A stretch of 22,433 nucleotides of DNA from Clostridia bacterium (GTDB lineage: Bacteria; Bacillota; Clostridia; Christensenellales; UBA1242), in contig JAQVLJ010000005.1 in the NCBI GenBank assembly GCA_028704215.1, forward strand, positions 1-22,433, in the 5' to 3' direction. Of this stretch, positions 8,270 to 16,390 are shown in pieces. The notes below the pieces were generated by a model. That model ran no database searches, was not told the origin of the DNA, and saw only the letters and a program-made list of their open reading frames with translations. A program made the position numbers and the translations under genes. Position 1 is the stretch's first letter. Each line of letters opens with the position of its first letter.

Positions 8270-9352
8270 TTACCCCTTTTCTCCTATATCGTCGTCATCA
8301 TCTCTAAGTTTCTTCAATTTTGATGGTGAACGTAATTTTCTAAGTGCCTTTGCTTCAATTTGTCTTATACGTTCACGTGTTACACTAAATTCTCTTCCTA
8401 CTTCTTCAAGTGTACGAGGATGAGAATCATCCAAACCGTAACGCAAACGAATAACCTTTTGTTCACGTGGGGTCAATGATTCTAGAACGGACATCAACTG
8501 CTCACGTAACATATTTCTCATAGTAACATCATGAGGAGAAAGTGAACTTTCGTCTGCGATAAAATCACCAATTTTACTATCATCTTCGTCTCCAATTTTG
8601 CTTTCAAGCGAAATTGGATCAATAGCTATACGTTGCACTTCCATAACTTTTTCTACTGTAACACCCATTCTTTCAGCTATCTCATCTATAGTAGGATCAC
8701 GACCTAATTCCTGCAATAATTGTCTACTTACCCTATTTTGCTTATATATCGTTTCTACCATATGGACTGGGACTCTTATTGTCCTAGCTTGATCAGAAAT
8801 GGCACGTGTAATGCTCTGTCGTATCCACCAAGTAGCATAAGTTGAAAATCTAAAACCTTTTGTATAGTCAAATTTTTCAACAGCTTTCATCAAACCTATA
8901 TTGCCTTCTTGAATTAAGTCAAGAAATTGCATATTGTATTTGTTTTGATATTTTTTTGCAATGCTTACAACTAAACGCAAATTGGATTCACACAACCTTT
9001 CACGCGCATACTCGCTATTTTCTTCTGTAAGTAAACGTGCTAATTCTTTTTCTTCATCACTTGATAGTAATGGAACTTTGCCAATGTCTTTTAGATACAT
9101 TTTGACTGGGTCATTCACGTTAATTTGATTGATAATATTTTCTAATTCTTTGTCATCAACTACTTTGTCTGAAATCGGATTGGTAATCTCTATGCCGGCA
9201 TCTGTCAAAGTCTTTTTGACCTTTTCAATATCTTCTGTTTCTAAATCAAATTTTACTAATGCCAAACACAAACTATCTTCTGTGATAGTTCGGGCACCTT
9301 TGTCTTTTAATAATTGCAATAATTTATTGCTAGTTTCCTGTACTTTATTCAT
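8270..9352 (-). CDS. rpoD: RNA polymerase primary sigma factor (sigma-A)
   Basis: A 360-residue housekeeping sigma factor. Region 1.1 occupies about residues 1-55 and region 1.2 begins at DPVKMYLKDIG (81-91). Region 2.2 is DLIQEGNIGLMKAVEKFD (145-162), and the -10-binding region 2.3-2.4 is GFRFSTYATWWIRQSITRAI (166-185). Region 3 has HMVETIYK (197-204), and the region 4.2 helix-turn-helix is TLEEVGREFSVTRERIRQIE (314-333). The protein ends in an acidic run, RDDDDDIGEKG. Length matches Bacillus sigma-A. The start has AGGGGAT upstream. It lies 1 bp after the sigma-like gene, which itself overlaps dnaG, giving the classic dnaG-rpoD macromolecular-synthesis arrangement with one extra gene inserted. 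Confidence 0.97.
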   Translation of the reverse strand: MNKVQETSNKLLQLLKDKGARTITEDSLCLALVKFDLETEDIEKVKKTLTDAGIEITNPISDKVVDDKELENIINQINVNDPVKMYLKDIGKVPLLSSDEEKELARLLTEENSEYARERLCESNLRLVVSIAKKYQNKYNMQFLDLIQEGNIGLMKAVEKFDYTKGFRFSTYATWWIRQSITRAISDQARTIRVPVHMVETIYKQNRVSRQLLQELGRDPTIDEIAERMGVTVEKVMEVQRIAIDPISLESKIGDEDDSKIGDFIADESSLSPHDVTMRNMLREQLMSVLESLTPREQKVIRLRYGLDDSHPRTLEEVGREFSVTRERIRQIEAKALRKLRSPSKLKKLRDDDDDIGEKG

Positions 9353-9353
9353 T

Positions 9354-9884
9354 TTATCCCCTATCTTCTGTTAAAAATTCGTTAATTATTTCATTTCTAA
9401 CCCAATATGCAATGTAATCATCAAAATTTAGCTTTGTATATGGGTTGTACTTTTTTAAAGCAGTTATCAAACCAATATTTCCTACCTGAATTAAATCTTC
9501 AATTATCAAATCAGGATTTTTTATTTTAAAATGATACGCAATAGCAATTACCTTAGTTAATTGACTTGAAATAATGGTTTTTGCTAACTCATCGCTTTTT
9601 GTTTCAAAATACTTTTGTAACATCTCTTTAAGTTCATTTTGTTTTACAGCTTCTATATTTTTTATGTCTAGATAATAAGGTAAAAGGCTTTCGAGTATTT
9701 GTTCATCAATTTCTTCCCCAAAATTGCCATAAACTTCATCTGCTAGTGCTTTTTTTATATCGCTAATTTTTGCAAGTCCACTTGTGGCAAATGTTTTGTA
9801 CTCATCTTCGATTTGTTCTTCTGATACACCAATATTTTGGAGATATTTGTAGAGTTGATCAGATTTGTCTATTTCAAAATTCAT
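9354..9884 (-). CDS. Sigma-70 region-2-like protein lacking regions 3 and 4
   Basis: A 176-residue protein whose C-terminal half aligns with sigma-70 region 2. DLIQVGNIGLITALKKY at 130-146 matches the core-binding region 2.2 of the neighbouring RpoD (DLIQEGNIGLMKAVEKF). LNFDDYIAYWVRNEI at 152-166 matches region 2.3-2.4, keeping F, Y and the second W but replacing the first W by Y. It then stops ten residues later, with no region 3 or 4. The N-terminal 100 residues are acidic and helical, and I do not recognise them. ATG has AAAGGAG upstream and overlaps the dnaG stop as ATGA, so the two are translationally coupled. rpoD starts 1 bp after its stop. It probably binds core RNA polymerase; whether it acts as a co-sigma (compare RsoA, the region-2-like partner of SigO in Bacillus), a modulator or a decayed duplicate is unknown. 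Confidence 0.8.
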   Translation of the reverse strand: MNFEIDKSDQLYKYLQNIGVSEEQIEDEYKTFATSGLAKISDIKKALADEVYGNFGEEIDEQILESLLPYYLDIKNIEAVKQNELKEMLQKYFETKSDELAKTIISSQLTKVIAIAYHFKIKNPDLIIEDLIQVGNIGLITALKKYNPYTKLNFDDYIAYWVRNEIINEFLTEDRG

Positions 9885-11659
9885 AAACGCTCCTTTAATA
9901 TCTCACTATCAATATTTTTTATCTCAGATAAATATTCAAATATCTGCGCATTATCTTTTGCAGTTTTTAGTTTATCTTTTAATTCATTTTTTTGTTTATT
10001 GAGATTATCAATTTTAAGTGTTTTTAAGCAACCTGCATAATATTCTTTTTCCACAATATTAAGCAATTCAAAATTGTAATTAATGATTTTGTTCAAATCG
10101 CTGTTTTTTTCAATCATAAATTCGTCAAATAAATTGGTAATAACGATATTTTTGCTGTTTTGCTTTTTGTCTCTCAAATAATTATAAAGTTCAGTAATTT
10201 CATTTTCTTCATAAAAATATTCTTTCACATCATTAATGTTTGCATATGGTTTGTTGTATAAAATGCTAGCCAAAACAAAAATTTTTGCATTTTGAATTTG
10301 ATTGGAAAAAGCATACTCACTTAAATTTTCCGACGTTGGTTTTGAGGTAATAAAATTGACTGCTTTATTTTTCATACTTGCCCTTAAAATGTCAATAGGC
10401 ATATTGACCGTGTCACGCAAAGTAGATAAATATATCTCTTGTTCAGCTGGCGAATCTACGTTTGAAATAAAGGATAATGCTTCACTAACATATTTAGTTT
10501 TGTCATCATTCTTTGTTAAGTCATAGTTTTTCAGCAAATCAGCCAAAATAAAATCAATGCCAGAAACAGAGTTTTCAAGTGTAACTTCAAATGCCTTTTG
10601 TCCAAATTTTTTGATAAATTCGTCTGGGTCTTTTGCTTCGTATAAACGACAAACTTTCACATTTAGTTTTTCTTCTCTTAGTATTTCAATTGCTTTATAT
10701 GTAGCATTTTTCCCCGCTGAATCATTATCTAAACACAAAACAACGTTTTCACATAGTCTATGTAACTCTCGTGCATGATGTGTAGTTAAAGCAGTACCCA
10801 TACAAGCAACAGTATTTTTGTATCCTTTTCCATAACAAGCAATTACATCTATCTGACCTTCAACTATGATAACAAACTTTAATTCGCCTGCTTTTTTTTG
10901 TTCACGTAAATTATGTAACCCGTAAATTATTTGGCTTTTGTTAAACAATGTTGTTTGAGGAGTATTTTTGTATTTTGCATGACTTGTCCCACTGATGTCT
11001 CTTGCAGTAAAACCAACAATATCTCCGTATCCATTCATAATTGGGAAAGTCAAACGCGTTCCTTGATTGTCATAAATTCCAGTATCGTTTTGTCCTGCTA
11101 CTCCGCTCAGTATCATATCCTCATCGGAATATCCTTTCTTTCGCAAAAATTTTATTAAAGAATTGTAATCGGGTGAAGCGCCTATTTTGAACGCTTCTAC
11201 CTCATCGGAGCCTATTTTTCTCTGAGTAACATAATCTTGATAAATTTTTGATTTTTCACTTTTGTAGTAATCTAAATAGAATTCGTTAGTATCTTTGAGT
11301 ATATCAAGCATTTTGTCACGCTGTTTTTTCTTTTTTTGTAACTCTTCACTGTCGGCAATGTTGGGCATCTCCATACCTGCACTTTTTGCGAGCATAGAAA
11401 CTGCCGTAACAAAGTCAACGTTTTCATATTTTTGGACAAATTTTATTACATCACCACTCTCTCCACAACCAAAACAATGATAAAACTGGCCATCCTCTTT
11501 TATGCAAAAAGATGGTGTTTTTTCATTATGAAACGGACAACATGCCCAATAATTATTTCCCATACGTTTGAGCGAAATATATTTTGAGAGAGTGCTTACA
11601 ATATCATTTTTGTATTTTAACTGCTCAATAAAATCACTCGTAAATCCAGTACTTTTCAT
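9881..11659 (-). CDS. dnaG: DNA primase
   Basis: A 592-residue primase that makes RNA primers at the replication fork. The N-terminal zinc finger has C41, H44, C62 and C65 (CPFH ... CFGC). The catalytic core follows, and its TOPRIM domain carries VEGQID at 266-271 with E267 and CLDNDSAGK at 309-317 with D311 and D313. The C-terminal 150 residues are helical, as expected for the DnaB-helicase-binding domain. Size is normal. The ATG is preceded by AAGGA. It is the first gene of the dnaG, sigma-like, rpoD operon. A 134-bp region upstream separates it from the ppdK terminator. I could not find a convincing promoter there, only two TTCTACACA repeats. Confidence 0.96.
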   Translation of the reverse strand: MKSTGFTSDFIEQLKYKNDIVSTLSKYISLKRMGNNYWACCPFHNEKTPSFCIKEDGQFYHCFGCGESGDVIKFVQKYENVDFVTAVSMLAKSAGMEMPNIADSEELQKKKKQRDKMLDILKDTNEFYLDYYKSEKSKIYQDYVTQRKIGSDEVEAFKIGASPDYNSLIKFLRKKGYSDEDMILSGVAGQNDTGIYDNQGTRLTFPIMNGYGDIVGFTARDISGTSHAKYKNTPQTTLFNKSQIIYGLHNLREQKKAGELKFVIIVEGQIDVIACYGKGYKNTVACMGTALTTHHARELHRLCENVVLCLDNDSAGKNATYKAIEILREEKLNVKVCRLYEAKDPDEFIKKFGQKAFEVTLENSVSGIDFILADLLKNYDLTKNDDKTKYVSEALSFISNVDSPAEQEIYLSTLRDTVNMPIDILRASMKNKAVNFITSKPTSENLSEYAFSNQIQNAKIFVLASILYNKPYANINDVKEYFYEENEITELYNYLRDKKQNSKNIVITNLFDEFMIEKNSDLNKIINYNFELLNIVEKEYYAGCLKTLKIDNLNKQKNELKDKLKTAKDNAQIFEYLSEIKNIDSEILKERL

Positions 11660-11677
11660 TTGAATCCTTAAATAATG

Positions 11678-11709
11678 TTCTACACATATTTATACAACAA
11701 TTCTACACA
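11678..11709. repeat. Two TTCTACACA repeats upstream of dnaG
   Basis: TTCTACACA occurs at 11678-11686 and 11701-11709, with starts 23 bp apart, in the leader or promoter region of dnaG. Each matches the DnaA box form TTATNCACA at all but the third position. The repeat itself is certain; DnaA binding is speculation. Confidence 0.5.
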
Positions 11710-11763
11710 AAACTCCTAACAAATACGATATTTTTGTGATAATTAATTTTTTTGCTATTGGAA

Positions 11764-11786
11764 TAAAAAAAGCGATATAAATCGCT
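11764..11786 (-). terminator. Rho-independent terminator of ppdK
   Basis: On the minus strand AGCGAT, a TTAT loop and ATCGCT form a perfect 6-bp stem, followed directly by seven T residues. It lies 7 bp past the ppdK stop codon. It separates ppdK from the downstream dnaG operon on the same strand. Confidence 0.9.
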
Positions 11787-11793
11787 CTTTTAT

Positions 11794-14418
11794 TTATTTT
11801 GATTTTATACTTGCTTGCGCAGCTGCCAATCTTGCAATAGGCACGCGATATGGTGAGCATGAAACATAGGTTAATCCTGCATTATGACAGAAACTTATAC
11901 TATATGGATCGCCCCCGTGTTCTCCACAAATACCAACTGGTAAATTTGGTCTTTCTTTGCGGCCTAATGAGACTGCCATTTCAATCAATTTGCCTACACC
12001 TTTGGTATCTAGTTTTTGGAATGGGTCTTGTTCAAAAATCTTTTTGTCATAATAATTACCCAAAAAGGCACCTGCATCATCGCGAGAAAAACCAAATGTC
12101 ATTTGTGTCAAATCGTTTGTGCCAACTGAGAAGAATTCTGCTTCTTGTGCAATTTCGTCTGCCAAAAGTGCTGCACGTGGAATCTCAATCATAGTTCCAA
12201 CTTTGTATTTTATATCAGATTTGCTATCAAAAATAATTTTGTCTGCAACAGATTTTACAATATTTTTTACGTACTTAAATTCTTTTAAGTCGCCAACCAA
12301 AGGTATCATTATCTCTGGGTGCACTTTGTATCCCTTTTCATTTGCTACTTCGATTGCGGCTTCAATGACTGCCCTAGTTTGCATGCGTGCAATTTCGGGA
12401 TATGTGATTGACAATCGACAACCTCTATGACCTAACATTGGGTTAAATTCATGCAATCTGTCAACAGTATTTTTGATTGTTTCATATTTTACATTCATTT
12501 GGTTTGCCAAAATATTCATTTCATCAACTGTATGAGGCAAAAATTCGTGTAAAGGTGGGTCCAAAAATCTGATTGTAACTGGCATTTCTTTCATTGCATA
12601 AAATAGTCCTTTAAAATCGGATTTTTGCATTGGTAACAATTTGTCAAGAGCGACTTGTCTTTCTTCCTCTGTCGTTGATACAATCATTTCTCTCATTGCC
12701 ATAATTCTGTCACTATCAAAGAACATGTGTTCAGTACGACACAAGCCAATGCCTTCAGCACCAAATTTAACAGCTTGTTCGGCATCTTTTGGAGTATCAG
12801 CATTTGTGTGGATGTGTAACTTTCTATATTTGTCCGCCCAACTCATTATTGTTGCAAAATTACCTGTCAAACTCGCTGGCTCAGTAGCCACCTCTCCATC
12901 ATAAATATGTCCAGTGCTACCATCTATTGAAATGCTGTCTTTTTCAGTGTATTGTTTACCGTTAATTATCAATAATTTTTTGTCTGCGTCAACTATCAAA
13001 CCGGGTACACCTGCTACACAAGTTCTGCCCATACCACGTGCAACTACGGCTGCGTGCGAAGTCATGCCACCACGTGCAGTAACGATGCCTTGTGCAGAAT
13101 ACATACCTTCAATGTCTTCTGGGCTTGTTTCCAAACGTACCAAAATGACCTTTTCTTTGTTTTGCGTTCTGACTTTTGCATCCTCAGCAGAAAACGATAT
13201 CTTTCCATAACCTGCACCTGGAGATGCTGGCAAACCGGTTGCAATTTTGGTTGCTGCTTTTAAAGCGGAAGGTTTGAATGTTGGATGCAACAAAGCATCT
13301 AATGATTTGGGCTCAATTTTCATGAGTGCTTCTTTCTCAGTAAGCATTCCCTCATTAACCAAATCTACCGCTACTTGTAAACTTGCTTGAGCGGTACGTT
13401 TGCCGTTACGTGTTTGCAACATGTATAGCTTGCCTTCTTCAATGGTAAACTCCATATCTTGCATATCTTTATAATGTTTTTCAAGATTGTAAGCAATTTC
13501 TACAAATTGGTCGTATAATTTTGGATTTTGATTTTTTAATTGGCTTATTGGCATAGGTGTTCGAACGCCTGCAACGACATCTTCGCCTTGTGCATTCATC
13601 AAGTACTCACCGTACAAGGCTTTTTCGCCTGTAGATGGGTTACGTGTAAAGGCAACACCCGTACCAGATGTTTCACCCATATTTCCAAATACCATTGATT
13701 GAATATTGACTGCTGTACCCCACTCAGCTGGTATATCATTCATACGTCGGTACACTACCGCACGAGAATTGTCCCAAGAGTCAAATACTGCTTTTACTGC
13801 GTACATAAGTTGGATTTTTGGATCTTGTGGAAAATCTTCGTTTATGTGTTCAAAATATACTTTTTTGTATTGTTGTATCAAGTTTTTTATATCATCTGTT
13901 GTAAGTTCCAAATCCGAAACAATATGTTTTTTTGTTTTTACATCGTCAATTATTTTTTCGAATGTTGATTTTTCTACGCCCATAACAACGTCTGAAAACA
14001 TTTGAATAAACCTACGGTAAGAATCATAAGCAAATCGTGGGTTATTGGTCTTTTTTGCTAAGCCTTCGACTGCAACATCGTTCAAACCTAGATTAAGGAT
14101 AGTATCCATCATACCTGGCATACTTACTCTAGCGCCACTGCGAACGCTTACTAAGTACGGGTTGGTGTTGTCGCCAAATTTTTTGTTTTGTTGTTTTTCA
14201 ATTTTTGATAAAGCTTCAAATATTTGATTTTGAATTTCTTCATTAATGCATTTATTATCTGAATAATACTGTGTGCAAGCCTCTGTCGAAATGGTAAAAC
14301 CATGCGGAACTGGTAAGCCTATATTGGTCATTTCTGCCAAATTGGCGCCTTTGCCTCCAAGAATATTACGCATGTCTGCATTGCCTTCACTAAATAAGTA
14401 AACATATTTTTTTGCCAT
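11794..14418 (-). CDS. ppdK: Pyruvate, phosphate dikinase
   Basis: The enzyme interconverts pyruvate, ATP and phosphate with PEP, AMP and pyrophosphate; in fermenting Clostridia it often works in a PPi-linked glycolysis. The 874-residue length and the position of the catalytic histidine (H455 in GGMTSHAAVVARGMG) agree with the well-studied Clostridium symbiosum enzyme. The N-terminal ATP-grasp domain has GGKGANLAEM (21-30) and SVRSGARVSMPGMMDT (91-106). The C-terminal PEP/pyruvate barrel carries LPVGICGEHGGDP with the catalytic cysteine. The frame stays open to 14472, but the ATG at 14416-14418 has AAAGGAG 7 nt upstream and begins MAKKYVYLFSEG as in homologues, so the longer form is rejected. 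It has its own promoter and terminator. Its place next to dnaG is shared with other Bacillota. Confidence 0.96.
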   Translation of the reverse strand: MAKKYVYLFSEGNADMRNILGGKGANLAEMTNIGLPVPHGFTISTEACTQYYSDNKCINEEIQNQIFEALSKIEKQQNKKFGDNTNPYLVSVRSGARVSMPGMMDTILNLGLNDVAVEGLAKKTNNPRFAYDSYRRFIQMFSDVVMGVEKSTFEKIIDDVKTKKHIVSDLELTTDDIKNLIQQYKKVYFEHINEDFPQDPKIQLMYAVKAVFDSWDNSRAVVYRRMNDIPAEWGTAVNIQSMVFGNMGETSGTGVAFTRNPSTGEKALYGEYLMNAQGEDVVAGVRTPMPISQLKNQNPKLYDQFVEIAYNLEKHYKDMQDMEFTIEEGKLYMLQTRNGKRTAQASLQVAVDLVNEGMLTEKEALMKIEPKSLDALLHPTFKPSALKAATKIATGLPASPGAGYGKISFSAEDAKVRTQNKEKVILVRLETSPEDIEGMYSAQGIVTARGGMTSHAAVVARGMGRTCVAGVPGLIVDADKKLLIINGKQYTEKDSISIDGSTGHIYDGEVATEPASLTGNFATIMSWADKYRKLHIHTNADTPKDAEQAVKFGAEGIGLCRTEHMFFDSDRIMAMREMIVSTTEEERQVALDKLLPMQKSDFKGLFYAMKEMPVTIRFLDPPLHEFLPHTVDEMNILANQMNVKYETIKNTVDRLHEFNPMLGHRGCRLSITYPEIARMQTRAVIEAAIEVANEKGYKVHPEIMIPLVGDLKEFKYVKNIVKSVADKIIFDSKSDIKYKVGTMIEIPRAALLADEIAQEAEFFSVGTNDLTQMTFGFSRDDAGAFLGNYYDKKIFEQDPFQKLDTKGVGKLIEMAVSLGRKERPNLPVGICGEHGGDPYSISFCHNAGLTYVSCSPYRVPIARLAAAQASIKSK

Positions 14419-14443
14419 TTTTATCTCCTTTATAGACTTTTTT

Positions 14444-14472
14444 ATAATATAGTTTTGCCATAAAAAAAGCAA
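14444..14472 (-). promoter_or_regulatory. Likely sigma-A promoter of ppdK
   Basis: On the minus strand TTGCTT (14467-14472) and TATTAT (14444-14449) are separated by 17 bp. Each differs from consensus at two or fewer positions. The -35 lies in the distal stem arm and T-run of the recO terminator, so termination and re-initiation are packed together. Confidence 0.6.
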
Positions 14473-14495
14473 ACATTTTGCAAGTAATGTTTACT
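14462..14495 (-). terminator. Rho-independent terminator of the yqfC-to-recO operon
   Basis: On the minus strand AGTAAACATT pairs with AATGTTTGCT (ten pairs, one G-U) around an 8-nt loop, followed by seven T residues. It begins 12 bp after the recO stop codon. Confidence 0.88.
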
Positions 14496-14507
14496 TTTGT
14501 CATAAAA

Positions 14508-15170
14508 TTATTTTAAAAGGGAAAAGGACTTTATTTCATAATCAAATTTGATAGTCAAACACATATTTAACAGTTTACAAGCGGATATCATTACTCTACG
14601 TGAAACCTCATCGCTGCCTTGCAAAAAGTTGTAAACGGAGTTGTCAATTTGGGTGCAGTTTATATTTTTTACGTTTACAAAATTGCCTTCTTCTTTATCT
14701 AAATATTTGTATTTTGAAGATAGATTAAGGTCCAAACCAACTCCCTGTAAATCTATAAATGTTAAAATAAAGTTTTTTAAACCAATAAATGCACTGTTTT
14801 TTTCTATAAAATCTATTGCTTTTATTGTTAATGCAAAAAGTTCGCTTTCCACCTTTGCTTTGGGAACAATAGATAGCAAAATGTCACTTACTATATATGC
14901 ACATACTGTCTTGTCATAGTCAGTCACTAAACCAAAATGGTTGTCGATAATGTATGCTTGCGTGACTGTAAAATAGTTTGATTTTTGGGCTAAATCTAGT
15001 TCACATAGACAAAATGGTTGACACACATTTTTGTATTTTGAATTTGCTTTTTTTACTCCACTAAATTTAATTGTTATAATACCGAGTTCATAACAAAAAA
15101 CGGACGCTAGCTTGTCCGCTTCGCCATAGTCTTTTGTACCCAAAATAATTGCTTTTACTTTTGTATTCAT
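14508..15170 (-). CDS. recO: DNA repair protein RecO
   Basis: A 220-residue recombination mediator that works with RecR to load RecA on SSB-coated single-stranded DNA. The N-terminal OB fold is recognisable (KAIILGTKDYGEADKLASVF at 6-25, then GIITIKFSGVKKANSKY). The rest is the helical RecO C-terminal domain. The Cys-x2-Cys zinc-binding pairs found in many Gram-positive RecO proteins are missing; the matching stretch reads QGVGLDLNLSSKYKYL. The protein is also a little shorter than Bacillus RecO (about 255 residues). It starts 4 bp after the small unknown gene and is the last gene before the terminator. Position downstream of era supports the call. Confidence 0.9.
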   Translation of the reverse strand: MNTKVKAIILGTKDYGEADKLASVFCYELGIITIKFSGVKKANSKYKNVCQPFCLCELDLAQKSNYFTVTQAYIIDNHFGLVTDYDKTVCAYIVSDILLSIVPKAKVESELFALTIKAIDFIEKNSAFIGLKNFILTFIDLQGVGLDLNLSSKYKYLDKEEGNFVNVKNINCTQIDNSVYNFLQGSDEVSRRVMISACKLLNMCLTIKFDYEIKSFSLLK

Positions 15171-15174
15171 AATA

Positions 15175-15429
15175 TTACGTTTCTAAATTTAATTCATCTT
15201 TATTTGAAGAAATGATGCCATTTGCAATATCTTGTTCAACTTGGTTTTCTAGTGCCTTTAAATTGTCTTCTTCAAGCATTTTTGACAAATTGTATAGACC
15301 AATTTTGCCTTCGAGAAAAAATAGTTTTCTAAACAACACGCTACTATCAATAAGTTGAACTTCCATATCTCCATCAGGAGAAACATTACAAGAGCTTAGG
15401 TTGAGTTTGCTAAAAATTCGATCGTCCAT
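15175..15429 (-). CDS. Small conserved-position hypothetical protein between era and recO
   Basis: An 84-residue soluble protein with no recognised domain. The first 35 residues look like beta strands (DGDMEVQLIDSSVLFRKLFF) and the C-terminal half is acidic and helical (LSKMLEEDNLKALENQVEQDIANGI). AAGGAG lies just ahead of the ATG, so it is a real gene. In Bacillus the era-recO gap holds yqzL, which encodes a 47-residue protein; this one is longer and does not look alike. It lies 58 bp after era and 4 bp before recO. Function unknown. Confidence 0.75.
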   Translation of the reverse strand: MDDRIFSKLNLSSCNVSPDGDMEVQLIDSSVLFRKLFFLEGKIGLYNLSKMLEEDNLKALENQVEQDIANGIISSNKDELNLET

Positions 15430-15487
15430 TAATTTCTCCTTATTATATTATATGATTTTTCTTAGTCGTTATGCAACAAATTGAAGT

Positions 15488-16390
15488 TTATTCCTGTATT
15501 TGATATCCTAAGTCTTTCAAAAGATTTTCGTTAAGTCGCCATGAATCGCGTACTTTGACAAAAATTTCTAAATACACTTTTTTGCCCAATAATTTTTCTA
15601 TTTCTATGCGAGATGTTGATGAAAGTTTTTTGATTTTGTCACCATTCTGACCCAGCAAAATCTTTTTGTGAGATTCTTTTTCACATATAATATCTGCGCT
15701 GATTTTGGTTAACTTTTCATTCTCTACAAAAGAATTGATAACAACTGCTAACCCATGGGGTATCTCTTCATCATATAAATATAATGCTTTTTCTCGTATT
15801 ATCTCTGCGCATAAAAATTTTTCACTTTTGTCGGTAAACTGTTCGGTTGGATAAAATTGCATCTTGTAATCATATGCAGGGAGCACTTCTTTGATGTTTG
15901 AAATCAATATATCACAGTTGGTACCCCTTAATGCTGACAGTGGCAAGATTTCTTTTATTTCACTATTTTTTGTCAATATATCCAACTGTGGATACAATCT
16001 TTCAAATGTTGTATCATCAATTTTGTTTACAACCAAAATTTTTGGTTTGTTGTGTTTTTTGTATTTATTGTTTAAAACTTCATATTGTTCAAGTAGTGGT
16101 TTTTTGCCATCTATAACAAATAACAAGACATCCGCATCAGTGCTTGCCTGACCGATGTTTTGATACATATACTCGTCTATCTTGTTAGAAATTTTGTGAT
16201 GACCTGGGGTGTCGATAAATATGATTTGAGAGTTTTCATCATTAAAAATTCCCAAAGTATTATTTCTGCTTGTTTGTGGTTTTGGGCTTACAATCGCTAC
16301 TTTTTCTTTAATAAGTTGATTTATAAGAGTGCTTTTTCCCGCATTTGTTTGTCCCACTATTGCAACAAATCCACAATAAAACTTACTCAT
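15488..16390 (-). CDS. era: GTPase Era
   Basis: A 300-residue GTPase that binds the 3' end of 16S rRNA through its KH domain and assists 30S maturation. GTPase motifs: G1 GQTNAGKS at 13-20, G3 DTPG at 60-63, G4 NKID at 122-125, and G5 SAL at 152-154. The KH domain follows from about residue 200 (KILLGQNGDKIKKLSSTSR) and the protein ends WRLNENLLKDLGYQ, a typical Era ending. The G1 motif is unusual: most Era proteins have G-R/T-PNVGKS, while here Q-T-N-A replaces the usual residues; the GKS core is intact. The start overlaps the end of ybeY by 8 bp and has a GAGGTGAT site. Confidence 0.96.
   Translation of the reverse strand: MSKFYCGFVAIVGQTNAGKSTLINQLIKEKVAIVSPKPQTSRNNTLGIFNDENSQIIFIDTPGHHKISNKIDEYMYQNIGQASTDADVLLFVIDGKKPLLEQYEVLNNKYKKHNKPKILVVNKIDDTTFERLYPQLDILTKNSEIKEILPLSALRGTNCDILISNIKEVLPAYDYKMQFYPTEQFTDKSEKFLCAEIIREKALYLYDEEIPHGLAVVINSFVENEKLTKISADIICEKESHKKILLGQNGDKIKKLSSTSRIEIEKLLGKKVYLEIFVKVRDSWRLNENLLKDLGYQIQE

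Noticed and set aside
9354..9884. Frameshifted copy of rpoD or sequencing error
   Set aside because: The gene has its own ribosome binding site and stop, a long unique N-terminal half, and a complete rpoD follows, so it is not a broken part of that gene.
13054..13263. Overlapping open frames on both strands within ppdK
   Set aside because: They are shadows of the ppdK reading frame, with no ribosome binding sites or protein-like composition.
14419..14472. N-terminal extension of ppdK (18 extra residues)
   Set aside because: No ribosome binding site before the upstream ATG; it overlaps the predicted promoter and terminator, and the inner ATG has a strong site and the usual N terminus.
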